Source: Lichenostomus cassidix | Taxonomy: Eukaryota > Chordata > Aves > Passeriformes > Meliphagidae | Length of the DNA stretch: 64,000 nucleotides | Direction: 5' to 3' | NCBI GenBank assembly: GCA_008360975.2 | Contig: CM039211.1 | Location: forward strand, 7,129,522-7,193,521 | Part shown: positions 30,601 through 43,900 of the stretch, in pieces | How the letters are laid out: each line of letters starts with the position of its first letter | Numbering within the stretch: the first letter of the stretch is position 1 | The notes under the pieces: model-generated | Told to the model about the DNA's origin: nothing | Database searches by the model: none | The model's input: the letters and a program-made list of their open reading frames with translations, nothing else | Position numbers and translations under genes: made by a program

Positions 30601-33600
30601 AGAGAACTATCACCTTAGAATCCACCAGGGTGGGAAAGGATCACTGATCATTAAATCACAGGTGCAAATCACCTTAAAGAACGCTGGCTGCTATAAATGC
30701 TCCTTGTTCCGAGTGACCAGGACCTGAACCACACTGTAAGTCCCAACTATGTTTAAATGTTTTAGTATCGTAAGCAGTAAAACACAGCACTGGAAGAATA
30801 CCAACAAATGCACAGTTTGTTAAGACGCAAAATGGCAGATGCATTAGACTCTTGAAGACTGAGATGAGCAAGTGGGTAGATTCCTAAACATTCTTATACA
30901 GCTCCTCAGGAATCTCCATTTTATGCAACAGAACAAATATCATTAGTGATCCTGGCTAGGAAAAGTTAAGAAATAAAGTGGCTACTAGAACAGGCTCAGC
31001 ATGGACACATGGGAAGTTACTTTCATTCTACTGATGAGACCAAAAAAAAGGGGCCTAGACATAATATCTTGGAAGAAAAGCATACTCCTTTCAGGTTTTC
31101 ACTGCAAAATTTTGCTGAACACCCTTTAGAGGAGGGTTGTCTAGAGGGCTGTCTATAATCCACTCATTATGTACAAAACTTTTGGATTAGAACTCCAAAA
31201 TGGACTTTTTTGCTTGTTAACAACTACTGCACATAAAAATACTGTGTTGCAGTTTGGTTTTGCAGCCCCCACCTTGATATCCCATCCATTAAGTGGAACC
31301 AAATCTTTAGGAAACCCTGTCTTGCAGATAGACTTCTGAAAAAATCTGGTATTTCAGTCAGGTTCATTTTAAGAAATAAACATGGCTTCAGTGGAAACAG
31401 CTGCATTTCTCTTACTTCGCATTTCCTTTGTAAGTGACTGATACAGTGCTACAATTCTGTATTATGACCTGAAAGTGTGCTCCTCCTTTTAAATGGGTAC
31501 CACTGCCTTTCAAGAAAAGAAATTCCAGGATTTCTGCTCAATACAAAACATCTTGAAGATAAGAACAAGTATTTTGTTTAGCTGACACATTTGCTGAGAG
31601 AGTAGAATCATTACGTAAATGTCCGCCAATGGTAAAAAATTGATAAACCTGTTATGGTACTTAATAACCATTTACAAAAGAGAGAAAGAGATTGCACCAC
31701 CACATTGTTACAGCTTCAGCATTTATCAACAGTGGTGAGGAGATATGGAGATGGTTAGGATGCTCCACCCTTGCTGTTTAAATATATTTCAGATAGTAAC
31801 AACCTGCCTACCAAAATAAAAAAAACCTTCAGCCAAAAAAGAGTAACAATGAAATGCACACATGAAGAAGCTGTAGAAACTGAATGATATTTTAAGAGTA
31901 TTTTTATGTGCATCTAAAATGTAGATTCCTGTTTATTACCTGTGAGGGTAAATGACAGGTAAATACACCACTGACCAAAACCGTATTTGTGATAGCTAAA
32001 TAAATCTTCATGTTAAAACTAGAAGTCAATCCACAGCTGAGGAATAAAATTATAAATTTACCTTTCTTTTTCTAGCTCTTCTAAGTAACCAGTGCTTTCT
32101 CGGCTTCCATTCATAAAGCCTCTTCTCGGAAATGACCCCATGGGGACTGGACTGCACTCTCCTGAGCGGCTCGACACAGACCCTTCCCGGCTCCCATACG
32201 AACGCACAGACACCTTTGGCCTCAACTTCACTCCAGGGAAGCTGGTACTTTCCAAATTCAGTTCTGGATGATAAACAGAAAACATTTTTCAGAGCTCAAG
32301 GTTCGGCAGCACGAAGTTAAAAGATCATTTCTATCTTAATTTCTTACTTCCTGAACAAATCCATGGGGTTTTTTTATGGAAACATTTTGCATGGAAATGT
32401 AGCGAAGATACTTCGAATGAAAACAATGGACATGGTAGACTTGGAGAACAGCAGCCATGTCAGCAGATGGCCAAACTGCAATCCTGGCAATCAGAGCAGA
32501 ATCCCCAATCGAGCCTGCCTGCCTCTTTCCCAGAGGACTTAAGAAACGGGCAGTTTCGCATAAACACCATGTGAATTACCTTGTGGCCCACTTCCTAACA
32601 ATTTATTTTCCGGAGATCATGCAGATGCTTCACCATCATGTAAGAGATGAGTGCTCTGTTCATCACAGGGCTCTTAAATGTAGACATTCCCTTTGAAATT
32701 TCTGGGTCAGTGACAGGCATAATGGATGTATACAGGGAGTTAGTGGTCTGGGCTTGCTTTGCACGTCCCATACAATGGGATGGTACACATTCCAGCATGT
32801 GCTATAGGGAAGGGGCCATCAATTTGCAGCACGACAGAAGCAATTCCAATAATACGACACGGAGAGGGCAGGACATACAAACAAGTTTATAACATTGGTG
32901 GAATTACACCTACTTTAAGTTATACGTATTTTTTTTGAAGAACGAAATGCAAGTTATATCAAATGCAATTCATATGAAGTCCTAGAGTAACAGCAGCAAA
33001 AGGATAAAAGGACAAGGTTTGGTGGTAAGTTTTTTCTTTTTCTTTTTTTTTTTTTTTGTTTGCTTATTTGTTTGTTTTTGAGAATGTGTCTTAAAATGTG
33101 TAGCAAAAATGTTTAGGCACTGAGACTATGCCTAATCATCAAGGTCAGCATTGGAAGGATGATGCAAAAGATTTGGAAAATTTTATCTCAAATTAAAAAG
33201 AATGGAGAAAGAAATGAATGTACTTATAACAAAATTCTAGATTTACCTTTAAGTCGTTCCAGTAAGTCAATTTGTCCAGAAGATGTCATTGCCTCATCTT
33301 CAATACTTCCTTGTAGCTGTTTCAGTACCTCCTGCAAGAAATTAAGCTTGATTAAAAAATCCTTACAATAACAACCCACAGGGTAAACATATCCTATCTT
33401 GCCCTAAAGTGTACAGTCATGTAACAGCTGCTGAGACACTGATGTAAATAATATTTCATGTGAGCGGTGATGAAGTGTCATAATTTTAATTGCCACCAAA
33501 TCCATTTTGCAGTGTTCTCCCCAGCACTGTCATGATGTAAAGTATAAAGGATATCCTGGGTAACTCAACCTATATGGCAGTTCAATCTACTGAACTATTT

Positions 33601-34874
33601 GTAAATTCTCAAAGCAAATACCAGCTATTTTGAATTAAGAGATGGAGAAATGTAAGCACAGAGAAATCAGTCAGTCTTGTGAAAATAAGTTTTGGCTATG
33701 TAACTAACAGAAAAGTATCTTGAACAGAAGTAATCCCAGGATTTGTTTTCTTTGAGGCTTTAGCACCACCGTAAACCAGCAAGAAGAATCATGTTATTCT
33801 TACTACAAAAGCTACCATTACCATGCCTGGGAGCAAAAGATTTAGGTTTCCTTCATGGCATCTATTATTTGTATTATTACTACGTCTATTATGACCACCA
33901 CCAGGCCTACAATAAAGAAATTTAGACTCCTTCATGCAGCTGAAGCTTGAAACCCAAGAATACTGCCCTGTGCTATTGAAACTATGTATGGCAGAATTAT
34001 ACAGCTAAATGAATATAGTTCTGATGCACAAAAAAAATCATAGTAAACAATGACTATTACACTAAAGGGGCCTGTAAGCCCCTAGGTCCCAAATGCTCAG
34101 TGGCCTAAATTCAGGTAGAAAATTAAATGCAAGTTGGTGTGTGGCTAGCACAGGTCTTTCTCGTGAGAACATTCCGCTGTGATTTATAAACAAAGATAAA
34201 GTCTGGATGTGTTTCAAACAGTGTCTCGAGATTTGGACAGCTCAGGCCTGGCCAACTAGGCCTAGGGGGAGGTTTCTAGCTGACCAATCTGGGCGACGTC
34301 TGAAAAGTCTATATATATATGGAAATCAAAATAATAAACTCTCTTTCTTGCCACGCTGAGACCTGGGGTCTTTTCTCTGCTAGCGGCTCAACAGCGACAT
34401 TGGTGAAAGTCGTCTCAGTATTATCATGACAGATGCATCAATCCAAGAACAAATAAAGACTGGCTACAAGGCAAAAAGCCCTTACTGGAATTTAATGTAT
34501 CATTTTTCATATTGTGGCACACAAAATATTTTTAGAAGCAGAAATAGTCAGGACATGAAAGCAATTCTGAATAATGAAAGGTACGCTGTAATTTTGATCC
34601 ATAGACTCTGCACACAGGATTGTACTTCTGTTCAGACCTGAAAACGAATGAATTCTAGACAATTTAAGAAGATGTCCATATCAAAGTTTTGCTCTTTTAA
34701 GAGTGGAGCATACCTTACTGTCAATATTGATGGGTTTTGCAACTTATACAGAAGGTACCTTTTAAATGAATTTTTCTCTTTTCAAGAGAAAAAGCATGTC
34801 ATCTACAAAAAGTCAAGATATTATTTAAGCACCACAGTGATGATGAGCTTTTCAGTACTCAAAGTGCTGCTCCT

Positions 34875-34909
<35 letters not shown>

Positions 34910-37900
34910 GAGTAAAAGGATTTTGGGTACAGAACTGGGCAGTACTCTGGAGAAATAATCTCAAGCCCTAGACTCAGACCAAATGGTATCAAGACCAGCC
35001 GCTGCAGCCCCCAACATGCTGCTCTAGGAAGGAGAATTCTGCAGTGCAGACACCCACATTTCCAGTTTACTGATGGAGTCAAGGTGTTTGTCCACATTCA
35101 TGTCTTACTTTGGACCAGTTTGATGCCAGCCTTCCATCTGCCCACAACAGCTGTACCCAGATTCGCATCATAGGTACCTTGGAGCATGAACAGAATTCCT
35201 TTAGGATCAAGTGAAGCCAGCAGTTACACTCCAGACTGCTAATGGGTATTCAATCCATAGGACCAGGCTGAAATTAGCCCAACAACAAAACACCCGAAAC
35301 ATATATTGTATGTGCGTTGGGTCCTGAACAAAACTGACCTACAGATCTGCTCTTACTGCACTGCCTGCTAATGTCAGTTTTGCCTTGAGGATCCAGCCTA
35401 GGGTGATAAAATCTGTACTCTTGGAAAGACATCTTCCCTCTGCTTGTGCTATTAAGTACGTTCAAGGCCACCTGCCATCAGCAATTTGGCCCAGACATCT
35501 CTATACGTAACATCTGCCTTGTCAGCAAAGGCAGAGAAACAACTGATGTGGTTTTTCAAAGAAAGGCTCCTGCAGTGTCTGATGCAAGGGCAGATCTGCA
35601 GACAACAGTCTTAGCCTAAAGCCTAAAAGGGCAATGTGGATACATGGAGTAGTCTTGAGAATTTTGCAGGCTTACTGGAGACCTGTCAACTCAGATAGAT
35701 TTAGAAATAACTAATGAATCACTTTGCTCTCTCTCTAACCCCAACTCAAAATCCCCCCTCTCCTTCCACTCCCTTTTTAGAAGCCTCTCTCCTAGAATAT
35801 GTGGCACATCTGCTATTTCAGTATGTTTAGGATACTTTCCTATGTAAAGAGTCCTTCTGATATGAAAAGCTAAGTGGAACTACCATCAACTTTTCCTGCC
35901 CTACCAAATTACATGACTGAGATGTCCAGGCAGCAAGGGTCTGCTCTTTTGAAAGACTGGCAACAGTTAAACATTAGCATACTGGATCACCTTGCTCAAT
36001 TTTCTGTTTCAATTCATTAACTTATATTTTAACTTCTGGTTTCTGTATTAGCCCCCTTTTCCCCCCAACAGCACATGCTTTTTTTTCCAAGGTAGCTTTT
36101 CTGTATTTTTCTACGTTTTGTTTCTACAATGCCATTGTTACAGTGGCAACACCATCATGAGGCTATGACACCAACTTCAAACTTCACCACACTACACTTC
36201 AAAATCTAAGCTGACAATTCAACAGGCAGATGAATAAAGGAAACAAAAGTTAGAGAAGGAGATGCAAGCCCTGGGCCACGTACTGGTGGAAAAGGAGGCT
36301 CTGTGCTTAAATGACAAGTTAGGGAATTCACAATTTTACTTGAATAAGAATCAGAGAAATTTTCTGCAATAATCGTTCAGGAGGAAGCATGGCAAGTTCT
36401 CCTTTACTGTGCTAATGAAAATACTTATTTATTTACTACTTATAATCCAGGATTCAACACTAATGCTGTTTACATACATACAGTGCTTTGAAATAGTACT
36501 TTTCTGCAATGTCTTTATATTAAATTTGATACCATGTTTGCTAAAGCATAAAATAGTCTCCAAGGTTCAATTAGTATATTTTTAGTTATGTAAGTTTCAA
36601 TAAGCATATTAGTAGTTGTTTACAGCATTATTCTAAGCAAATTCTTTACTGACTTAGCAGTGACTTACTGAAAAGGTATACAAATGTAAGTCTGTAAGGA
36701 AAGGCTGCAAGGTATCTTTCTGTTCTTTTAAAGAATGAAGTCAAATTATTTTAATGGTCACTTAGGTATAACCTAGTTTATCTTCTCGTGTGCAGAAGTA
36801 GAAAAGAATGCTTCTGGAAATGGAGCAGGCCCTAAGACTCATCATCATTTAAAAGGGTTTCTGTCTTCACATTCTCTGGACTGTGAAGTACTGCAAAATT
36901 GCCAATTTTTTGTTTGGTTGGTTGGGTGTTTTTGTTTGGACTCTGTGAATATAATCCTGACGTAAAACCTACTTTATGAACAATTAAATAAAAGAGATCA
37001 GATATATTAGCATGTAACTGCACAACTATTGTAAAGAAAAGCACCTTAACTAGCAGTACGTACACTCAGCCAAGTGTTCTTGTTAATAAAATGGTTTAAG
37101 GACTGTGAATTTACTCAAGCTGGTAATAAAAAAAGAGGAATAATGCTAACAATGGCAGACTCAAAATCCCAAGGAGTTAAGATTTCAGGTGTATTTAATT
37201 TTTGAGAACTGTATGTAAAAATATTAATATTCAGGAATATTTCAAAATATGGTATATATAGAAAGACACGTTGATGACAATTCAGGTATTTGGTCTTCTG
37301 CAAACACTACTCTCCTCCCCCACATTTAAACAGTAAGCTTTATTCCTTGTATTCACTTTTGTCAAAGTTACATGTATTCTGTGATGGCCAAAATACATGA
37401 AAATCACACTAAAAATTAAATATATGAAATTCCTGGATGGAGCACACCAGATATACTCACAGGCCAGTTATGTGGGCTACCACTGCATTTACAATATTAG
37501 AGTATAAAACCGGGTTTAATTGCACAAATACAGAAAGTGTTCACAACTTCAGAGAGCAATCCAGCATCTATCTTTGCACCATATAGGGCAGGAACAGGCA
37601 TATTGAATGAAAAAGAAATTATGCTTAATCAAATCAGCACTATGTTTACATTACAGTATTTCTGACAGCATTTGTACTCACATTTTTAACCTAGTATGCT
37701 GAAAATGTAACATAAAAGTTCTAAATTGAAAGTAATTTTTGACCTCCAACAGAGCTGAACAGTGTTTCAATTATTATTTTGAAGGGCAGAAAAAAGATAA
37801 CATGTACTAAAAGAACATCACTCAAATTTCACAAAATTATTAAATGTCAGAACCAGGACAGACATCAGAATACTATTTTTTAAACATTTTTAGAGATAGC

Positions 37901-40900
37901 AGAAACTTGAGTTCAAGGTTTTATATGACCTGTCACAACTACATGAACCTGACAGTGCCTTAATTCTGTCATACATGGTACAGCATTCACAGGGGCTGAC
38001 TGAGTGCTTGGAAGGAGCTCTTTGCTCCTACACTTTTTGGTGAATTATGCTGCTACTTAATCAGGCCTGATGGGAGCCGTTCTAATTGCCCCAAGTGCCA
38101 AGCACTGCTCAGCCCTGTAACCAGGTCCAGATAATAACACCAACAATGACAGCACTGCCAACTGAGGTGGAACACTGGGGCTAACTCAACTTTCAACCTT
38201 GCAGAAAGAGGAAAGCATTTCTTATGTGAAATGATGTTGTTCATTTTAATTTCCAACAATGTCACTTTCCAAAAGAAAAACATTCACCCGGTGCCACCAT
38301 GCTCCGGAACTGTCACATGCTGTAACCACTTACAGAAGACAGTACTAAGTTTTTAGTGCAAGCACACCATCAGGTCAACTAAAGTTATCTGATTTTATGC
38401 TCAGAAAGAGGGTTGTCTAAAGCAATGGCATTAACTATATATATATAGATATATATCACCAACTCAATTTCACCTAAACTCTAAAAAAAAAAAGTAAGCA
38501 AATATTTTTTTCATTTTTCCAGCCAATTTGGATCCTGGTAGAATGTTTAGAATTGCAAAGATCTAAAAATATTGGTAATTCCAAAATCATAAAATGACAC
38601 AAAACCCCAACAATATAGTGCCACTGCTGCTTCTCCACAGATTAAATAAATTCACTGATATTTTAAATATCTGTATTTGTAGGATGCTAAACTACTTTTA
38701 TAACCACATTTTTATTCATGTCAGCTTAAAAAGATGCCTGACTGCATTAGTTGTGCAGTCACTGAAGTATTCCCCAGATTTCCAGAACTTTCCAGAATTC
38801 ATCACTTGATTCAATTTGTAAGAATCAGTTTAGCTTATGACAGTTTCTTCCACTTACACATTAGAATTTATTGAATGACCAATACACATTATCATTTTCA
38901 AAATTACTTCTGTTTCCTCAGGATCTAACCACTGCTGTGCTATCCCCTGCATATCTATCATGCTACCAGTATTCTTCTTCCCTGTGTCACTACTCTGATG
39001 TGACAGTCTTCTTTATGTGCCTTAAGAACAACACCACCTCTTCCCTCCTGGAAGGCTGGAAAGCATGGGGCACCACAAAAAAACATTCTGCACATGCAAA
39101 AATCCAATTAAGAGCAAGGAATTAATCTTAGAATGAAGATGCAGGCTCACATTAGGGGTAAAAAAATTAAAAGAACATATAATGTTTCCTGTAATTACAA
39201 TTTTCTCTTTCAAAACTTCAAAAGTTCAAGTGCTTACACGCTGGGAAAGGATGTGTGGAAATTAAATGGAAACCAAGCAGATATTAAAAGGAAAACACTG
39301 GATGAATGCACACAGCACAAGTTATAGAAGCTGACAACTTAGCACCTATTTCACAAATATTAACACAGGCAAGGAACACAACTGCTGAATCAATGTCTTT
39401 TCTCCCCACTTGTTCATCAAACTAGGCATTTGCTAAAAAAAAGGAAAATAATTTCACTCTTAGGACCAGCTATTATCACATGCAGTAAGGCTGTTTGCAT
39501 AGGCAATTAAATAAAGCAAATATGAAAAAATCAGAAAGCTAGCATGGATACTCAAAGAACAAAACTAGGTAAGCAATATTCTGTCCTTTTTTATCACACT
39601 TGTGCAGAATGGGATGAATTCAAAGCTCAGAGGCTCCCACTGAGAGCAGCTCCCACCTGCTGTGCAAGTGCCTGAATGGCCAACCTTTTGGAAGGGGCCT
39701 GACTTTCAAAGTGTCAGATACTCTGCTATTCTTACGTTTTCAATGTTCTCCCTTAATAAGCAGGTAAAACATTGGATTTCTATAGCTATCTGTTTCACAG
39801 GTAACAGAGTAATGTTTTAAAATCTGTGTTATTTCAGAATACAAAACACAATGTGGTACACTGAAAACAAACTACACTTTATTATTGAACCAAAATATTT
39901 TGATAGCTTGTACTAAATATAATTGGATTTTGAGCACTGTCTGTTCAGTGCTGCCTGAGGTGTGTATCTCACAATTCTCACTTAATTCTTCCCTACTAGC
40001 TTGGCTGTCCAAAGACAGTGCTTCTGACGGGGACTGTGGTTGTGCAATTTCCAGAAGGTACGTGACCCACTCATAGGGAGACCACGGTCATTTAAAGAGA
40101 CAGTTTGGCTAAGAAATCCAGCTCACAGAAGATGGAGTATTAGTTTACTTTTAATACTGTGAAAAAAACAGTAAAAGGTATCTTCTAGTACAAAAAAGTT
40201 CAATTCTTCTTGCAGACTCAATTTCTATTAAGGAGTATATACTTCAAGAGAAATATACTTCACTCACTACACAACACTATATGCCTGAAAATATGGATTA
40301 AAAAACGTCCTTTGCAGAGGTAAATGAGAAATTATGTTATACAAGCCTATATTTTCATCCATACTGGGAGCATTGAGCATGCTGAGGTTGGAAGGTTTTT
40401 TTGTAGAATAGGTTAAATTGTATTATAGGATGTATGGACCAGCTGGCGAAATCAGGATGGCATCATCTGCCTGTCATCTCCTTAACATTTTAGTTTGCAC
40501 AACCAAATAAAATGCATTTTCAGTCTTCTTTTGTTGGGTTGGTTTTTTTTGTTTGATTGTTGGGTTTTGTTTTTTTGTTTTGTTTTGTTTTTTTAAATCT
40601 AAAAATGAAAAAGAGTAAAAATAAACTCAATTGTGTAAATTATGAGAGGTTTTTTAATAGTTTATCTCAAACACAAATTATGTTACTGCTACAAGCAAAG
40701 AACAGATCCGGTGGTCAAATTCATTGCAATTGATACAAACACGAATTGCACATAAATATTATTACTTTATGCTTTTGATTCCCTGATTCCCTCACATAGC
40801 TTCCTTCTCAAAAGCAGGAAACTTATTACACAAACTCCTCACTCGTTACTTCATCTTTAGCTGCCCTTCAAAGCACTTCCAAATCCTTGTACACTTCCCT

Positions 40901-43900
40901 TTATTGATGGCTGGAATTTATGTTCCTGCCTAAAAGCTAAAAAGGAACAACAAAATTCAGTGAAGTATCAGAGAAATCAAGACAAAGCGCCTCCTGTGTG
41001 ACAGACAGCGTATGGATTAAAACATGCTTTAAAAGAACTTTAAGTTTAGAAAAGGAAAACAAGCACTGTTAAGACAGCAAAGCCTGCAGTACCATACAAA
41101 TAACTCCTAAGTGCCAGGAGTACAAAAGTGTTTAAAAAAACCCAAACCCCTTAACTTTGGCCACATCAGCCATAATGCTGAAAAATCAGCCAGACAAAAT
41201 GAAGTTGACTCATTAGAGTTGGCTGGAAGCTGCATGGAAACAATGCCAGGACAAGGGCAGATTCAACACAGGCACCACTTTCTGAGGTACACTACTTGCA
41301 TAGCAATGAGCAAATGAAGAGTGTGCTAGAAGGTTCTCATCACTTGGTGACACAAAGGCTAATAAAGGAGCGAAAATTTATGTTCAACTGCTTCAAGTAG
41401 CAAGCAAAAAAAAAGTTTCTTTCACTACAGTCTGTATCCAGGTAAACAGGATTCTTCTCCAAAAAGCTGCAAGCTAGGCATGCACAGGCCGAGAATGATG
41501 GGAAACAAGCAAATGCCAGAACTGAAGGATGCAGTAAAAGTGGTAATGTGTCTGCAACCTTGCAGCAGCAGAGTACAGACATTACAGGATGATCACAGAT
41601 TCACTGTATCACTGTATCCCTTAGGCTGGGAAAAATCTTCACGATCAGCCATTAAACCCATCACTGGGTTAGTCCTACACTAAACCATGTCCCTAAGTGC
41701 CACAGCTAGATGTCCTTTAAATACCTCCAGGGATGGTGACTCCACCACTGCCCTTGGCAGCCTGTTCCCATGCTTGACAACTGCTTCAGCAAAGGCATTT
41801 TTTATAATATCCAATCTAAACCTCCCTGGGCCATTTCCTCTTAGCATGTTGCTTGTTACTTAGGAGAAAGAACCTACCCCAATTCACTATAACCTCCTGT
41901 CAGGAAGCTGTAGACAGTGAGAAGGTCCCTCGAGCATCATTTGCTCCAGGCTGAGCCCCTGCAGCTTCCTCAGCTGCTCCTCATATGACATATGCTCCAG
42001 ACAAGAGTCAAGAACAGAATGGAGAGCAAACACCATCCTCTCAACACTGAGACTGACCAAACATCTTTCCAAACCACCCTCCTTCCTCTCCAACAGCAGG
42101 AACCTAGTGAGGATACAGGAACAAAACCTACTGTTCATTTCTCTTATATGTATTCTGCCCAGCATCCCTCTGGCGTTGGCGTGCAGACTTCCTGAAACCA
42201 CATCTCCAGCCATCCTACCTCCCATGGCAAACACATGATACAAAACAAGCTTTGTTTTGTTTGTTTTCCACATGCTATCTCACAATGTTATTTGATGCCC
42301 TTAGATCTGGTACTCAGGAAGACTACTAATTCCGTAACAATTCTCCTCATGACATTTGCGATCTTTTAGAGCTCAACAATCTTCTTCCTATCCTGTCCCT
42401 CTCTTTTTCCTGTTTCTCCACCTGGAAAGTCACATTTTACTGAATCATGTCACTTAAGGAAGATTTTCAGACCACTTGATTTTTTTGGCAACTAATATAA
42501 ATTCTATTAGGTCCTTCCTGAGGAGATTTATTAAAACAGAACATATTACTCATATTCTGGATCAGCATGTGTCCATCCTGACACAATTATGACAGTTTTG
42601 CTTCCCTATTTATGTCCAGTAATTCCCAATATCAGACCAACTTTCTGGATCCAAACTAAGCACTAACCTGATCCTTTACAGAAAAGCCTGTTTATTTTTC
42701 AGATCTTTAGAGTATCTCCAATACCTCTTTCAATGCTGTTCCCATATTAATTCAGAAACCTTCATGGCATACATAGAGTTAAGACTGTGTTCTAGAAACC
42801 ATGATTTTCTGCGCTTTGGAACATGGAATTTTATTAGCCATGCATTCAGTTCACTCACTCAATACCACAAGAGTCTTCTGCAACTGTTCACACTCCTGTG
42901 TTCATTTTTACCACCATGAAAATCATCAGTCAAACTTTTCTAGCTCACTCTTTCTTTCCACACAAATTATGAATATGTTGAAAAGAAATACAACTAATGT
43001 CAGAAATCTCACTAGGATACTACTGGGGTTTACTAAAGTAAAAAAAAAAAAAAAAAAAAAGACTATTCTGCACTTCATTTTCTACCTTTAAGTCGAAAAA
43101 TCCTCAAAGAACCTTCTTAAATCAACTTGGGCTCTTCAAGAGCCTTTATTGAGGGAAATTACTGAACTCATTTTAGAAAAACAAGCAGACCCATCAGTGC
43201 CAAAATTGTTTGCTGCCTAGTCAACGATTCCCCCCAGAGAACTCATATTTGTGAGCTACATTTCTCCCTAAGAAAGAAAGGTTAACTCTTTACCCACTAT
43301 TAAGTCTGCTCTGAACTGTGGTTTCTGGTATTACCATTACAAATTCAAATTTGCAGGTCTGTAGCTCAGCTTTTCCTAAACTTTTTACTTAGAAAGTAAT
43401 ACACAGTCACACCTGCCATCTTCTGCAACTTGCATGATGAGATGCCGAGGCCACTTTAAAATGAATCTTGATCACAGTATCTTGATCTTTTTCTGACAAT
43501 CACAAGTGATTGTTTACAACCAGCAGGTCTTAAACGTGTAAAGAATCCTAAAGGGATATTGCATACACACAGAGGGTAGGCAATGCAGGTGTCTGTCTAG
43601 TGGAAGAGCAAAAAAGTAAGGAACTGAACTTTCTTCACTTGAATTCTGCAATTTGACAGAGTATCATTACATTTAGCAGACAACAAATAAACAACACAGA
43701 AGGAAGCAAGTGGAAGCATGCTGGTGAAGAATCTCAAGAGCTCAGGGGGGATCTAACAGAGCTCTAAGTGATCTCTCTTCAGCAGAAAGGCAGTGTAGAA
43801 TATACAGAAGAGAAACTAAGACTATGAAGCAAAATTTGCAGAACTGCTGCAAGGAGAGAAACTCCCACAGAGGAACTTCAGGATTCCTGAACAGACAAGA

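Noticed and set aside
34876..34906. Poly(A) run as the tail of a processed pseudogene
   Set aside because: No transcript-like sequence or target duplication is visible before it; birds rarely carry LINE-1-type processed copies.
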